Shown here piece after piece: positions 1-11,645 of a stretch of DNA of 64,000 bases. Positions within the stretch are counted from its first letter, which is position 1. Every line of letters starts with the position of its first letter. Source of the DNA: Paramyrothecium sp. XJ0827 (taxonomy: Eukaryota > Ascomycota > Sordariomycetes > Hypocreales > Stachybotryaceae); NCBI GenBank assembly GCA_020881915.1, contig JAJFPB010000001.1, positions 3,348,001 to 3,412,000 of the forward strand, read 5' to 3'. Below the pieces are notes generated by a model. That model made no database searches, was not told where the DNA came from, and saw only the letters and a program-made list of their open reading frames with translations. The translations under genes were made by a program, and so were the position numbers.

Positions 1-1532
1 CCCCGGCAGAGCTTACGTAGACTCAAGACTCACTGTACATCAGCCGGATGCCAGAGCACAACGTCGTCTTCTTGGAAGTCTTGTCTCTACATAGAACGAG
101 TTTTTCCGACATCTCGGCAGCACCAAGTTTTGGTTCGGACGGTCGTCGGCCTGGGTGCGTGCCGATGGACTGCACAAACGGAGACCGTTAGGCAGAGACC
201 GGCCTAGCGTCATATGCCCATGCCACCATGCCTGGGTCCTCTTTCGATGCAACCACAACCAGCGCGCCAAGTCACGCCAAAACGGATGTTGAACCAGGTT
301 CTTTAACATGGGACGATTTTCCAGGAACTGGATAGCATCGCTTATTGTGTAGTCGGGCGACTGGAGCCCCACACCGACAGACTTCGGGCCTAGGTCTGGA
401 CCAACCATCAGCCTCGAGCATTTGGTACTTCCGATTCCTTGCCCACATTGCCGTACTCTTTGGGCCAACCGCCAAGGCCTTGGGAAAGTAGCGTTGAAAG
501 GCACGTCAAAGCCATGGGGCAAGATGTGGTTCCAGCACCTTAGATCCGGGTCCGCTGCTTCCCTGCACGTTTTCAACGGCAAGGATTAGGGGTCAAACAT
601 CGTGGCTGTACTGTGACACGTTGAAGGGCTGATAATCTCTGAGATGCCGCAATGTAACGACGTTCTGATATGTCACACCCAGACCCGCAACCCCTACGAG
701 ACTACTCTGGCTAAGGTAGACCCCCTCCTGTCACGGTTGCTATTTTCATCCTCCTATCCCCATTCCATGCTTGCTAGTGCCTTCTTCTCCTCGAATTGTC
801 AGTGCGTGCTCGCCTGGTACCCCGTTGGCGAGGATTCGACCCCTGAAGGCACCCAGCCCTAGGCTTGAATGCAATATTGAGCGGGATGTACACATTGACC
901 TAATTCAAGATTGCACGCTGGATGTGTCGAGTCGCAGGTGATGAGAATGCAGCCATCACCACCTTGAATCGTCCAGCAGAATGGCTGCAAAAAGGGGGAA
1001 ACACATGTGAAAAGGGAGAACATGACATGCAGACTCGATCATCCCGTCGTTGCAGGGCTGAAGGGCTGCACTCCACAGTCCGTTCCCTACCCGTTCCTCG
1101 ATATCCATAGAAAGCCTTGGGACCTAATGCCATTGGAGAAATGGCATGCGACCAGGAGGCACAGTCGTTGACTCCCTTGACGGCCATAGCCCTGCACAAA
1201 CACCCCTCCACATTTCCCTCCCCCGGGCATCCATGACCTGGTTTCCTGATACCAGGCGGCTCCGCGGTTGCCTCTACATGCTTGATGCCGATCTAGTTGC
1301 TCCGCGTAGAAGGACCGCTTGCCGGACGAGAAAGTTACTTAACACAAGTTGAATCCTGCTCACTTCTATAGCCACTAGCGCCACCCTCCCTATATCTGCT
1401 TGTGCTGGCCGAGCCATCTCGCCTATTTGAGAGTCTTTGGCATAGCCCGCCATTCATTCTACCGGACCTGAGTATCTCTGACCATCCAAGCACACAGTCT
1501 TTCTGCGTCACATCATCACTATCGTCCTCGCA
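1..1532. other. Intergenic region upstream of the Zn2Cys6 regulator
   Basis: I find no convincing gene here. The longest open frame (minus strand, 40-582) has no ATG near its start and no family motif that I recognise. One GGTACC palindrome lies at 816-821. The last 200 bp before the regulator are pyrimidine-rich, as is usual for a fungal leader. The left edge may cut through something unseen. Confidence 0.5.
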
Positions 1533-3480
1533 ATGGCGCACTCGCGCAGCAACGATTCCAGTGACTTCGGTGGGGGCTCGCCTGCTGGAGATGCCCAACG
1601 TCGTGCTGGCTCGGCAAAGTCGAGGGCCACTGTCCGCGCATCTCTGGCCTGCGTTCCATGCCGCACGAAGCATCTCAAGTGTGACGGTGGCCTCCCGGCC
1701 TGCGTTCGTTGCCGCCTCGAGAACCGGTCATGCCACTATGCCAAGTCTCGCCGCGGCATAAGAGACCCCAAGAAGCGAGACATGATGCGAGACGAGGAGG
1801 ACGCCTCATCCTCGCCTTCTGCAACCACTGTATCAGAGCTGCAAAGAGTTAGCACTCCCTCTCCTGAATTCCAGGACTTCGGAATTCAGATACAAGTCAC
1901 GCAGCCGCTGCCGGGAGGCTGGTGCATCAAAAAGGACCCCCAACGTTCTGCCGCCTCCTCGACAACCTTTCTACTCGACCTCTACTACGCTTACTTCCAT
2001 GACTCTCACCCTTGGCTACTGCCCAAACTTCAGATGGTGAGAAAGCTACAAACTCATCCGACAGAGCTCAACTTCGTCGCCAACGCTATAGCTTACGTTG
2101 GCTCCATGTATACCACTGCCATCGACACCTCACCCTTACGGGAAAGGGCTGTCACTATGGCCTGCGGTGCGCTACCGTCGACTGTGTGGACCGTTCAGTC
2201 TCTAGTTGTCATGGCAATTGCAAGCTTGGGAGAGGGCAAGGACGATGTGACGAGGAGCTGGCTAGACAGGGCCGCTGCCATCGCGTTAGAGCTGGGGCTC
2301 CAGCACAAAAGCTTTGCCGACGCCGAGCGTGACCCCGTCGTCGCAGAGTCGTACCGGCGAACATACTGGGCTCTCTATATCCACGGCTGCCTGGGCAAAG
2401 TGCGGGACGATGCGTCGCACTTTCCGTTATACACAATCCCCGCCACCACGGATTTGCCTTGCGAAGAATGGGAGTATCAGAGCGGTGTAAGTTGTCCAAT
2501 CTATCGCATAGACCAGAAGACGTGCGCTGACGACGTGGCAGGAGATACCGCTACCCATCTCGCTCGAAGAATACAGGCACAGGGTGAACAGTGGTTCGAG
2601 TTGTTCATCCTGGGCTTACGCTGTGGAGCTCGTTCGCATGTGTGAGGAGTCGGTTCAGACGCTCCTCCAAGTCAGCGGCGGCCTTCTGCCAGGTGCCGTG
2701 GACCAAGCCGATAGACGCATCGTGGCTTGGTTGATGCAGCTACCCGAATGGAAGAAAGAGCTTGTGGACCCTGAAGGTGCAGTGGACATGGTCTTGTTCC
2801 ATTCTGTAAGTCGAGCACCGTCAGGACTGGCTGTCGGGTTGAGAAATGGCTAACGATTGGAACAGATAGCACTTGCCCATTGGATCCGAATCCGTCTACA
2901 AGTTCTCCTTCGGGGGGTCGGTTTGGATGTTCCGTTGAGCAGCCTGCCAACCATGGGCCCGATCTTTTCGTCCCAGAACGCACCGACGAGCGCTTTTCAC
3001 CCGGCAAGCTCATGGGCGCCAGGATCTGTGGCGGTACAAGCGTCTTTATCAATGGTCGGGCTATTCAAATTTGCCCTGCCACCTAGTAAGCTATCGCCTA
3101 CTTGTATCTACGGATTGGCACATGTGGCGATGCCGCTATTGGACGCTTGCCTTTTTGGCGGCGCAAACTCGCCGATGCTGCGGGAGCAAATCCTGCTGCT
3201 TGCGAACGTCATGTCCAAGTCGGGCGAGTATTGGCCAGTCACCAAGCACATCTCGGACGAAATTTTATCTGTGCTCAGCATGGCGAGCTCCCCCAGAGAG
3301 CACAGCACCTGGGATGCTCTGATTGACGAGATAGTGCCCCGAGACATGGAACAGCAAGATGTGTTCATCTTCCCGCCGCCGAAGACGGCCATGGAGCTGA
3401 GCGCTTGGGTGGAACAGCACGGAGAGCCGCTACAATTCCCGGATGGCCAGGTCAACACGGCCTTCAGGTCTGGGATCTAG
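1533..3480 (+). CDS. Zn2Cys6 fungal-specific transcription factor
   Basis: A predicted nuclear DNA-binding regulator of 610 residues in three exons: 1533-2486, 2542-2805 and 2866-3480. Both introns (55 and 60 bp) start GTAAGT, have CTGAC or CTAAC branch points, and keep phase 0. The zinc cluster is Cys40-x2-Cys43-x6-Cys50-x6-Cys57-x2-Cys60-x7-Cys67, a standard binuclear spacing, followed by a basic stretch. From about residue 130 the sequence (LLDLYYAYFHDSHPWLLP) resembles the start of the fungal-specific middle homology region. The ATG at 1533 precedes the zinc cluster by 39 residues and is the first in frame. Target genes cannot be told from sequence. The next gene on the same strand is an aldo-keto reductase 0.9 kb away, so local regulation is possible but unproven. 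Confidence 0.9.
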
Positions 3481-4368
3481 TGACGAAGTCGAGACAACTG
3501 CAGAGTGAACTGCACTTTGGCAAGGAGAGAGGTATTGCAGCATATGCGGAACACTGTGTTGGAACTAATGAACAGATGGGCGGACGTGGGCGTTTTGGGT
3601 TGACTGAAGATGTCTCTTGAACAGCAATGTTCGTTTTAGATGCATGATGCATGTTGGCAACGAGCTAAGACACAACTGATGACCATGGCGAGTAATAGGG
3701 TCGGCCAGCTTCCATATACCTTTGGTTTTGTTTCTTTGAGTCTTTCTTGGTCTCTTAGTTATACAGTACCTGCATAGTTTTACAAGGGGAAATTCAATAT
3801 ACCCTGACTTGGACAAGAGGCGTCTTGATCGTTGGCAGTATGATGTGAATGACCTTGTCAACAAGCAACGACGAACGTATGCAGTTGACGGCGGCCATAA
3901 TCAAAGGACGGAAATTGTTTGCGACGGGCTCGCGAGTCTCGTATCGGCCAGCGCAATACGATGGATACCGCACCGCATCCGGGGCCTCGGAGGCGGTGAC
4001 GACCGGGGCCTCGTGCATTGTGCCTTGTGCCTTGTGCCTTGTGCCTTGTCGCTCTCCCAAAGAGGATGGCGTAACTGGGACGGGGGCGATCCCTCGTGGC
4101 AGCTTAAACCGAACCGAACGCGGGCGTTGAAGAGACGCGGCGCAGGACCGCCCCGCCCTACCGTCTGACGTCCCCCGCGCCGCAGCATCGGCCATCGCTC
4201 GCCATCCAACATGCATCCCCGCGAGCAGGAGGTGGGGGTCACATCGAGGATATATTTTGCAAACTCGCCTGACGCCAACTCCAACTTTAGCCTCACTAGT
4301 ATTCACAAAAAGAAGTGGCGAAACCACACGCGAACCTGCATACGAAGACCAAGAGCCAACAAGACACC
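3481..4368. other. Intergenic region between regulator and aldo-keto reductase
   Basis: It holds the 3' end of the regulator transcript and the promoter of the aldo-keto reductase. Apart from a 7-bp tandem repeat at 4021-4048 I see no gene, RNA or conserved element. Confidence 0.5.
4021..4048. repeat. Tandem repeat (TGCCTTG)4
   Basis: Four perfect head-to-tail copies of the heptamer TGCCTTG lie about 320 bp upstream of the aldo-keto reductase start codon. It is a microsatellite-like tract and likely length-variable. No function is implied by the sequence. Confidence 0.95.
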
Positions 4369-5551
4369 ATGAGTCCGCCAATCTGCACCAAGACGTTCAC
4401 GCTGAACAATGGTACGTCGAGCATTACGCACCATAGGCTACCTACATTTCACTCTGTTGTACTATAGCTTACCTTGCTTGCTTACCAAACGCTTCTTGCT
4501 TGCCCATGGACTAACATCGCTTCTCATCCCGTCAGGCATGGAATTCCCTGCGGTAGGATTGGGCACATGGCAAGGTATGTTAACCTCCAGCAAAACGAGC
4601 CTTAAGTCATCATGGCAGAGGGTCCGAGATCAGCATCACAACTCACCATTTCACTCCGCAGGTCAACCCGGCACCGACGATGAAAAGGCGCTCGAGGAGT
4701 CCATCATCCACGCGCTCAAGGGCGGCTACCGGCATATCGACACCGCCTCGGTATACGGGGTGGAGGAGGTCGTCGGCCGTGCCGTGCGGGCGTCGGGTGT
4801 GCCACGGTCTGACATCATCGTCGTAACCAAGCTCTACGGCGACGACCACGACGACCCGGCCAGGGCGCTGGACAAGTCGCTGGCCAGCCTGGGCATGGAC
4901 TACGTGGACGTGTACCTGATGCACTGGCCGTGGGCCAGGACGGCCGAGCACCCGGTCCTGCGCAAGTGGGAGAGCCCGACCTTCATCGAGACGTGGGCCA
5001 AGATGGAGGCGCTGGTGGGCGAGCGGTGCCGGGCCATTGGCGTCAGCAACTTCGGGCAGAAGCCGCTCGAGGAGCTCATGGCGGCGTCGCGCATCGTGCC
5101 GGCGGTGAACCAGGTCGAGCTGCACGCCCGGAACCCCAACCACAAGCTCGTGGCCTTCTGCCAGTCCAAGGGCATCCACGTCACGAGCTGGCGCACGCTG
5201 GGCGGGCCGGACCGGCAGAACCCGCTGCTGACGCACGACGTCTTCCGGGCCATCGCGTCGGCGCACGGCGTCTCGACCGGCGTGGTGTCGCTGTCGTGGG
5301 CGGTGCAGCGCGGCGTCAGCGTCATCCCCAAGAGCGGCAACCCGGGCCGCATCGACGAGAACCTGCGGCTGGTGACGCTGGGCGCCGACGAGATGGCGCG
5401 CATGGACGCGGCCGAGGAGACGGTGGGCCGCCGGCGCTTCGCCAACTTCCTCAAGAACCAGCAGGTCGAGATCGACGGCAAGATGACGCTGCAGGGGTGG
5501 ACGTACGAGGACTTTGGCTGGGAGGACGAGAACGGGAACTGGTTGACGTGA
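4369..5551 (+). CDS. Aldo-keto reductase (NADPH-dependent, AKR superfamily)
   Basis: A cytosolic oxidoreductase of 323 residues that would reduce aldehydes or ketones with NADPH. Exons are 4369-4411, 4536-4574 and 4662-5551, with introns of 124 and 87 bp. Splicing creates the typical AKR start (LNNG, then FPAVGLGTWQ) and is supported by correct phases. The catalytic tetrad is complete: Asp54 (HIDTA), Tyr59 (VYG), Lys84 (TKLYG) and His115 (LMHWP). The nucleotide-binding loop IPKSGNP is present near the C-terminus, and the length is normal for the family. Third codon positions are very GC-rich, which produces several long false frames on both strands. The substrate cannot be assigned; glycerol, xylose or galacturonate reductase-like roles are all possible. 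Confidence 0.92.
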
Positions 5552-6881
5552 AGGGCGAGGGCGAGAAAGTGAGCGCGCCGGGAGGGGGGTAACGGGGGGT
5601 TATTTGTTAGAAGGCCGGTTCGGAGCGTAAGCTTACATCGCATCACATTATCCCGATGCTTACGGCAGGGTAGAACAGCATAAGCTTTCGGGATCCCGTG
5701 TCGTACCTAGACCTTGTGTTTCCGGCACTGATGCAGACCCTGGCCCCGGTTCCCTAGAAGAGGAAGGGGGAGGCGGCCAAGATGCGACGACTGGAGCTTC
5801 TGGGGTGAACAGCACACGGCATGGGCTACCTGGAGCCATGGCCAAGCTTGGGGTGATACTTTCTCTTGCATCACGGATCGAAGATGTTCTCGGCACCCTG
5901 GGTTCTACAACATTGGTCTAAGTGGTTTGCCAACCTGTAGCCGATTCGCCAGGTCCATGGTGCGTAGACTTTTCCCCCGTGGGGGCTAACACCAAGCGTC
6001 GCCCTGGCACTCCGTCAGTCCGTCCCGAGATCTGGGTCCACGGGACGGGGTCACCCGCCACCCCACGTGGCTCCACTGAACCCCGTCTCTCTTTCCCCCC
6101 CCCGCCGTCCCCGTTTCCGTCACAGGCTTCCGAGGTACAAGAAGCCCAGCCGCGAGATTCGAGAAAGCCCGATGTTTGCTCATTCGTCACTTTCACTCGA
6201 TTAGTATACCTTTATCCGTTGCCATCTTTTTAAATCGCGCCCACGCGTGCGCTGGTCGATACAACGGCTCCGTGGCGCTGAAACTAGCGGGATCGCTTGG
6301 AGCTGCTGCCCGTTGGACATTCGCCGACGCAACCAGCCCGTACCGCCAGACCGACTCGATTCGTCCGTTCGTCTTGAGCTGCACCTCGCAGCAAATAGGG
6401 AGGCTCCGGGGCCCTCGCGCAGCCTGCATCCGATAGATCTCCCTCCCGCCGTTGGACAGTTTCAGCGGGCGCGAACCTAATCGACAGGGGGTCGGCGGCG
6501 GCTGTCCGTCCCGCACCACTCAGGCGCCCGCTACTTGTGAACGGCCAGCCGTGAAATGCAAGGCTGCAACGTGCACCTTTCTCTCAACCTGCATATCCTC
6601 ATCCTCCACCCGCCAACCAGGACGTCGCGCAGCGCGATTTCACCAGCGGCTGCCTGATCTCTATTGGCGATCCGTGAAATCCTGCGCTTCATTCTTCTTT
6701 CAACAACTTCTTGATCGCCTGTGACTCACCGCGCATGTGACCACGTGAACCCTGATGGATTGACGGAGATATAAACAAAACAACACCCTGCTCCATCCGT
6801 CCCCCGTGTTAGCTTTCCCACCCCCGTCCCTCCGCGCTCGCTGGCTGTCGCGTCAAAGGGCCAGAAGGAAAGCAGCCAGCC
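5552..6881. other. Intergenic region, probable long 5' leader of the next gene
   Basis: No gene is supported. The 3' half is pyrimidine-rich with short upstream ATGs and probably holds the promoter and leader of the membrane-protein gene starting at 6882. I see no repeats longer than homopolymer runs. Confidence 0.45.
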
Positions 6882-8477
6882 ATGCCCACGCACTCGCGCG
6901 ACCTCCCCGCCGAGGACTCGTGGCGCGTCGTGGACGGCGAGCACGACAGCTTCGACACGTCCATCATGCCCTCCATGGCCTCCTTCTCCGACGAGGACGG
7001 GCCCCTGGGCGGCTACCCCTCCAGCGGCCAGCCCTCCTCGGCCCTGCCCTCCCAGCTGTCGTCCGGCGACCAGGCCTCGCAGGACAGCATACGCGACTTC
7101 GCCAGGCACCGGGAGGACGACAACGTGATCCTGCGCGAGCCCTTCCGGCCCACCATGCGGCAGGCGTCGACCTCGGCCCGGGCCGCTTCCGGCAGCGTGA
7201 GGCGCAGGCCGCGCAACGTTTGGGAGGAGCCAGGCCTAGCGCAGGAGGCGGAGGAGGAACAGGAGGAGACGGGCCACGGTGACGGGGCGCACCAAGTATC
7301 AGGGTCTTGGAAGAAGTCCTCAACTGGCCCAAACTCGATTGCTGCGCTCCAATCACCAGCTGCATCGTTGTTGCGTGTTTTGGTATTGGTCATCGCCCTG
7401 CTGTCGGTCTTATACATTGGCCCGGCCTCTTTCATCCTGTACCACAACTTCAAAACATACCCTCGTGCTCTCGCGGCCATCCCCATCTGCCGCATGCCGT
7501 TCGCCCCGGTTGAGCGCATCGCGGAATGCCACGACCCCGAGCATGTCCTCACGGCCGGAAGCAGGGCCCCCTGCGTCGACTTCACTGACTTCGACGCCGC
7601 CCACAGCACCCTGAATGGTGTGCTGCTCAGGCAGCGGGATCTCGTGGGGCTCTCGTCCGAAGCCGAGCAGGCGGAGGCGACGTTTGCTCAGCTGCGCTCC
7701 CTGGTCGAGGACAACAGCGTTGCGCACAAGTCGATGGTCCTACGCACCTTTGACAGTTACCGTGTCGCGTCGGATGGGATTCTAAGCGGTGTCCGCAACG
7801 TCTATACTTCTGCTGACGCCGCCGTCAACGAAGCTATCGGTCTGGCCGAATCATCGGCCGCACATCTCCTACCTAGTGCTGAGTCTCGGCATGCCTCGAG
7901 AGCCTTACGCCTCGGCCCTTTTGACCGGCTCTTCTCGCCCTTCGAAGTGCCCGAAGAGCGTATCAAAGGGCACACCATCCGCCAGCGCTATATTCAGCAT
8001 GCAGAGCAGCTGTCCGGAGCGGTCTCCGACCTATTGGACAACGCACTGCGGCTCGTCCAGGCCCTCGGCACGGTCGGTGCCGATGTCCGCACCATCATCC
8101 GCTTAGGCCCGGAGCCCGCGGACAGAGCTTTGCCGCCGCAAGGCCACCTCGGCTGGAACCAGTGGACGCTGCTTGCCGTCAAGAGCGCGCAGCTGCGCCT
8201 GGTCCACCAGGGAATGCAGGTACTCAACGGCGTGCTTGCGAGGCACGAGTTTGCAGGACCCAGGCTCGAGCTATTGGTCGACGATCTCCAGATCCTCAAG
8301 GGGGACCTTGATTCCATCCTGAAGCGGGCCAGATCGCTCGACACCTCAGAGACCCAGGATGCCAGTTGCGCTCCTGGCGAGATCCAGGTTATGCACTTAC
8401 ACAAGGCCGCCTCTGGTCTTCGTGACGCTCTCGATAGCTCGAGAAATGACCGTGATATCGGTGGTTTGCAAGTATGA
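6882..8477 (+). CDS. Uncharacterised single-pass membrane protein with AIM/LIR-like motif
   Basis: An uninterrupted frame of 531 residues; I do not recognise a named family. Residues 1-160 are acidic, Ser/Pro-rich and probably disordered. Near the N-terminus is EDSWRVVD, with Trp14-x-x-Val17 in acidic context, matching the Atg8-interacting motif consensus. One hydrophobic segment spans about 163-188. The C-terminal 340 residues are mostly helical in character, possibly coiled coil, with repeated heptad-like stretches around 240-350 and 370-480 and no catalytic motif. There is no N-terminal signal peptide, so the predicted topology is cytosolic N-terminus and lumenal C-terminus. The layout (N-terminal AIM, one membrane span, helical lumenal tail) resembles the yeast nucleophagy receptor Atg39, but I claim similarity of architecture only. 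The ATG at 6882 follows GCC and is the first in frame. Confidence 0.75.
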   Translation: MPTHSRDLPAEDSWRVVDGEHDSFDTSIMPSMASFSDEDGPLGGYPSSGQPSSALPSQLSSGDQASQDSIRDFARHREDDNVILREPFRPTMRQASTSARAASGSVRRRPRNVWEEPGLAQEAEEEQEETGHGDGAHQVSGSWKKSSTGPNSIAALQSPAASLLRVLVLVIALLSVLYIGPASFILYHNFKTYPRALAAIPICRMPFAPVERIAECHDPEHVLTAGSRAPCVDFTDFDAAHSTLNGVLLRQRDLVGLSSEAEQAEATFAQLRSLVEDNSVAHKSMVLRTFDSYRVASDGILSGVRNVYTSADAAVNEAIGLAESSAAHLLPSAESRHASRALRLGPFDRLFSPFEVPEERIKGHTIRQRYIQHAEQLSGAVSDLLDNALRLVQALGTVGADVRTIIRLGPEPADRALPPQGHLGWNQWTLLAVKSAQLRLVHQGMQVLNGVLARHEFAGPRLELLVDDLQILKGDLDSILKRARSLDTSETQDASCAPGEIQVMHLHKAASGLRDALDSSRNDRDIGGLQV

Positions 8478-9337
8478 TGTTAGCATGTCCATCAGACAAG
8501 CAACAGGACGCATTTATACTATAATCAGGCTCAGGCGCATTCTCGGTGCGGCTATCTCAGCTACGCGTGTGGATGCGTGCGTGTTTTTCTTTGACTAGAT
8601 CAGCAATGTATAGGCGTGGAGCGACGGCCGACGAGCAACGTCTCTTAGTACATGCTGCGAGTTGGGTTGGTAACGGTCTCTCATATAGAAGCAGACAATG
8701 CATAGATCTAATGAACAAGCTTGGGCGTTATAAATAAAAGAAATGAGATTTGACATAAAGCTCGAGACTCGTCGATCCACATGGTCCAAATACGTAACGG
8801 AAACTGCGATGTCACATTGTTCGCTGAGTAGGTATCGAGTCTAAAGCGGCTGGCTTCTTAACACCAGGTATGTGTCAGAACACAATTGGCCGTCATGTGC
8901 AAGAATTGATGGCAAAATTCAAGCAGTTACCGCTTGTATGTTATTCAGTTTCAACTGGTCAGGCATTGGCCGTCAACCATTTCTATGAAGAGGCCCGTCC
9001 TATATTGCCGGAAATCCTCAACGCGTCTTGGCTTGATACGTGAGAACAGAGTCGCTCAGACCAAGACAAGCTTTTATTCCGTGCCCCGCCGCTCCCTAGT
9101 AGCAGGGCCATTCATCCATAGTATCATGAAATAACAAATCCTCTCCCGAGGAATATAATGATAAGCAGTTGCCAGCACACACTAATCCCGAACGCCAGAA
9201 GCATCCATCCACAGCCTATCAGGGATTTATCCAAAGAGCACCGTGCCAACGCCGTCGCCATGCATCGCAGCAGAAAGAACTCGAGCCGGGAAGACACAAT
9301 CGAGGCAAAATAGCCTCCCACGAAAATAAACGTAATG
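8478..9337. other. Convergent intergenic region
   Basis: This lies between two convergent genes and should contain both 3' ends. It is more AT-rich than the flanking exons. I see no coding frame, RNA gene or repeat that I can support. Confidence 0.5.
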
Positions 9338-11645
9338 CTAGAAAAGACCAGGGAAAACTTTGCCAAATGCGCGTCGCCCTGACTGGTTGTTAATATGACT
9401 GCGCGGCTGCCACTTGAAAGATTCAACTTACACGTCGGATAGTTCTGGTCCGGGTCGTCGAAAGGAGCGTTTCTGGCAGCAATTGCTCGCATACGTTCTC
9501 GGGCGAATGACGACGGGCTTCCGCGGCCGCCCTGCGGCTCGGTCTTAAGCTCCGCGTCCTCAGGTTGTGTCGGAAGTACCCTAAGAGGTCTTGGTCGAAT
9601 GCCTCGCGATCGCGGCTTCTTCGCAGGGGCGGGTACGTGCGCAGCAGCAGGTCCCGATGCTGAATAGGAAGCAGAGTCTGAGGCTGAAATAGACTTGGCG
9701 GAAGAGGTCGTCGCGGGCCTCCTTGGTGCGATAGGCGTCATTGGTAGTCTCGGTTGGCTCGACGGCAAGTGTGAGAACGCGAAAAAGCGTCTGCTCCATG
9801 TTTTTATTTTGCTCTCTTCCGAGTCAAGCGAGGTGTCATCCAGGTTGACCCTCTCCCGTAACCGGCGTAAAGCACGCTCTCGGCGGACCATGCCATCGGT
9901 AATCCTCGGACTATACCCACGTGGTAACATGCAGTGCTTGCATATCGGGCAAAGCGAGCTGTTTTGTGTGAGAAATTCATCAATACACTCTGGGTGAAAG
10001 ATGTGGTCGCAAGGCAGGTTTCGTATGATTGTTGAGCGATGCTCGAATCCGACGAGGCATATTTGACATTCTGGCTGGTCGTTTGTTGCAGTATTGTCGC
10101 CTGCTCCAGCCGCAAGACTCGAGCGCTTGCTTCTGACGCTGGAGCAGATGGTATCGGATGTGGTGCTTCGTAGGGTTGGCCGGCGGCTCCTGTTGGAAGA
10201 CTTTGTAGAGTGTGGCGATGAGGCGGCACCCACAGATGGAGGTGCTGGGAGCGATCGAGCGGCTGCGGCCGGCTCCGATGTATAAGTGTAGAGAGGAAAG
10301 CCAGCAACATGGGTTGGAGGCACAGTGAGGCGTTTCACGCCCATCGCCTCGAGGTCGACCTCGCCGGACCTAACCCGACGCTCGAGTGACTTGCGACGGC
10401 GTCTCTGGAAGAAATGCATCATGCAGGATACGGCGGCGAACATCGCGAGGAGAGCACCAATGATGATTAGGAAGAACATCCACAATGCGGGGAGGTTGGA
10501 GGGGTTCTCCATAGTAAGTTCCGTCCATATGCGAACGTAGTCTCTCGGATTCGGGCCATAGAGGCTTGTGATTTCTTCGCCATGGGGTGTATCTTCAATG
10601 CTCCCGGAGTAATAGGACAGTTGTCGCATAAGTTTCTGGCCTTCTAAGCCCGGGATGGCGAAAATAGGAAACCTGTTCTGTCTTCGCCAGTCATCGTCAA
10701 GGTCCCAGACAGGCGAGTCAGCTTCCTGGGGCTTGTTGGTCGAATTGCTAGGGGCTTTATAAAAGATGAATGCTCGGAGAGGATCGTAAGCAGCCGCAGC
10801 AAGGTAGGCCATCGTGCAGTCCACGCTGAACCAGGGCGCCAGGGCGATGAGAGGGTAGCTCATAGGAGGAAGATTCGACTGGCGCGTAACGTTACGAGGG
10901 ATGAAATCGTACTGCTGGGCGTCACATGCAGCAACGCCCCGAATGTCGGGGACATAGATGAGGCCTCGGATGACGCCATTGAGGGTATCGGCATTCGTCG
11001 TGGACAGGGTGGTAAGGTTTTCGAATATGCTATCCTGGTATGCTAGCTGGCTCTGTTGATGTCACTCGTCAGTCGATCCGTTTCTCGTCGAAGGAAGAAG
11101 GATGTCAAGTAAACTCATGCCGCATCAAGTCACGGTCGGTCGGTGGCGGGGAAGGAAGAATAACGTACCGATAGAGCCGTAATGTTCCTGACGATAGTGG
11201 TCGGGACGGTGTTGGCACCAGACCATACCGGGTTACTGAACAGAAGTCTGAGAACGTGTTAGCAGATAGTCGAAGGGCGACGTTGCGCTCGAGATGTTGC
11301 GGCGGGAGGGGCGCGTTGTCGCTGAGTGGATAGCCCGGATCGGCCCAAGCACCGTCAGGCGGCGAAGTAGGCAATGGAAGCAGAGGGGGTGGGAGGACAG
11401 TCGAGAAGTGGGATACGCGGTCGTTGGTAAAGCAGGCGGTAAGAGAAACTCAGAGCGACATACACGACATTTCGAATCTCGGTGAGAGCTGCAAGTCGTC
11501 AGTAAGTCGGTTGCCAAGACCGGAGCGCGAAATGACCACCACTGCGCTCCGCAGTGGTTCAAGGGAAGGTAGAGCACGCCCCGAGGGACTGGGTGAAAGT
11601 AAGAGAGCAAGGACGGGGTGGTACTTACACATTCTCGTAAAACAT
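9338..11645 (-). CDS. PA-TM-RING-type E3 ubiquitin ligase (RING-H2)
   Basis: A membrane-bound ubiquitin ligase of about 585 residues. Exons (minus strand) are 11645-11629, 11247-11169, 11052-9432 and 9378-9338; phases agree at every junction. Residues about 25-200 form a protease-associated-like lumenal region with several N-x-S/T sites, followed by a membrane span at about 219-245 and a basic flank. The RING-H2 finger is Cys361, Cys364, Cys380, His382, His385, Cys388, Cys400, Cys403. The tail is basic and Ser/Pro-rich. The start is the weakest part: the first exon is only 17 nt, the first intron is 381 bp, and no signal peptide is seen, so a longer N-terminus is possible. For the last intron I chose the acceptor that ends the protein in FGKVFPGLF; an alternative acceptor lies 4 nt upstream. 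Confidence 0.8.

Noticed and set aside
40..582. A 180-codon minus-strand frame at the left edge
   Set aside because: It opens with TTG, its first ATG is about 58 codons in, and it shows no domain, signal peptide or intron evidence.
4643..5592. Long frames overlapping the aldo-keto reductase on both strands
   Set aside because: They are shadows of a gene with extreme GC3. Only the annotated frame has the full catalytic tetrad.
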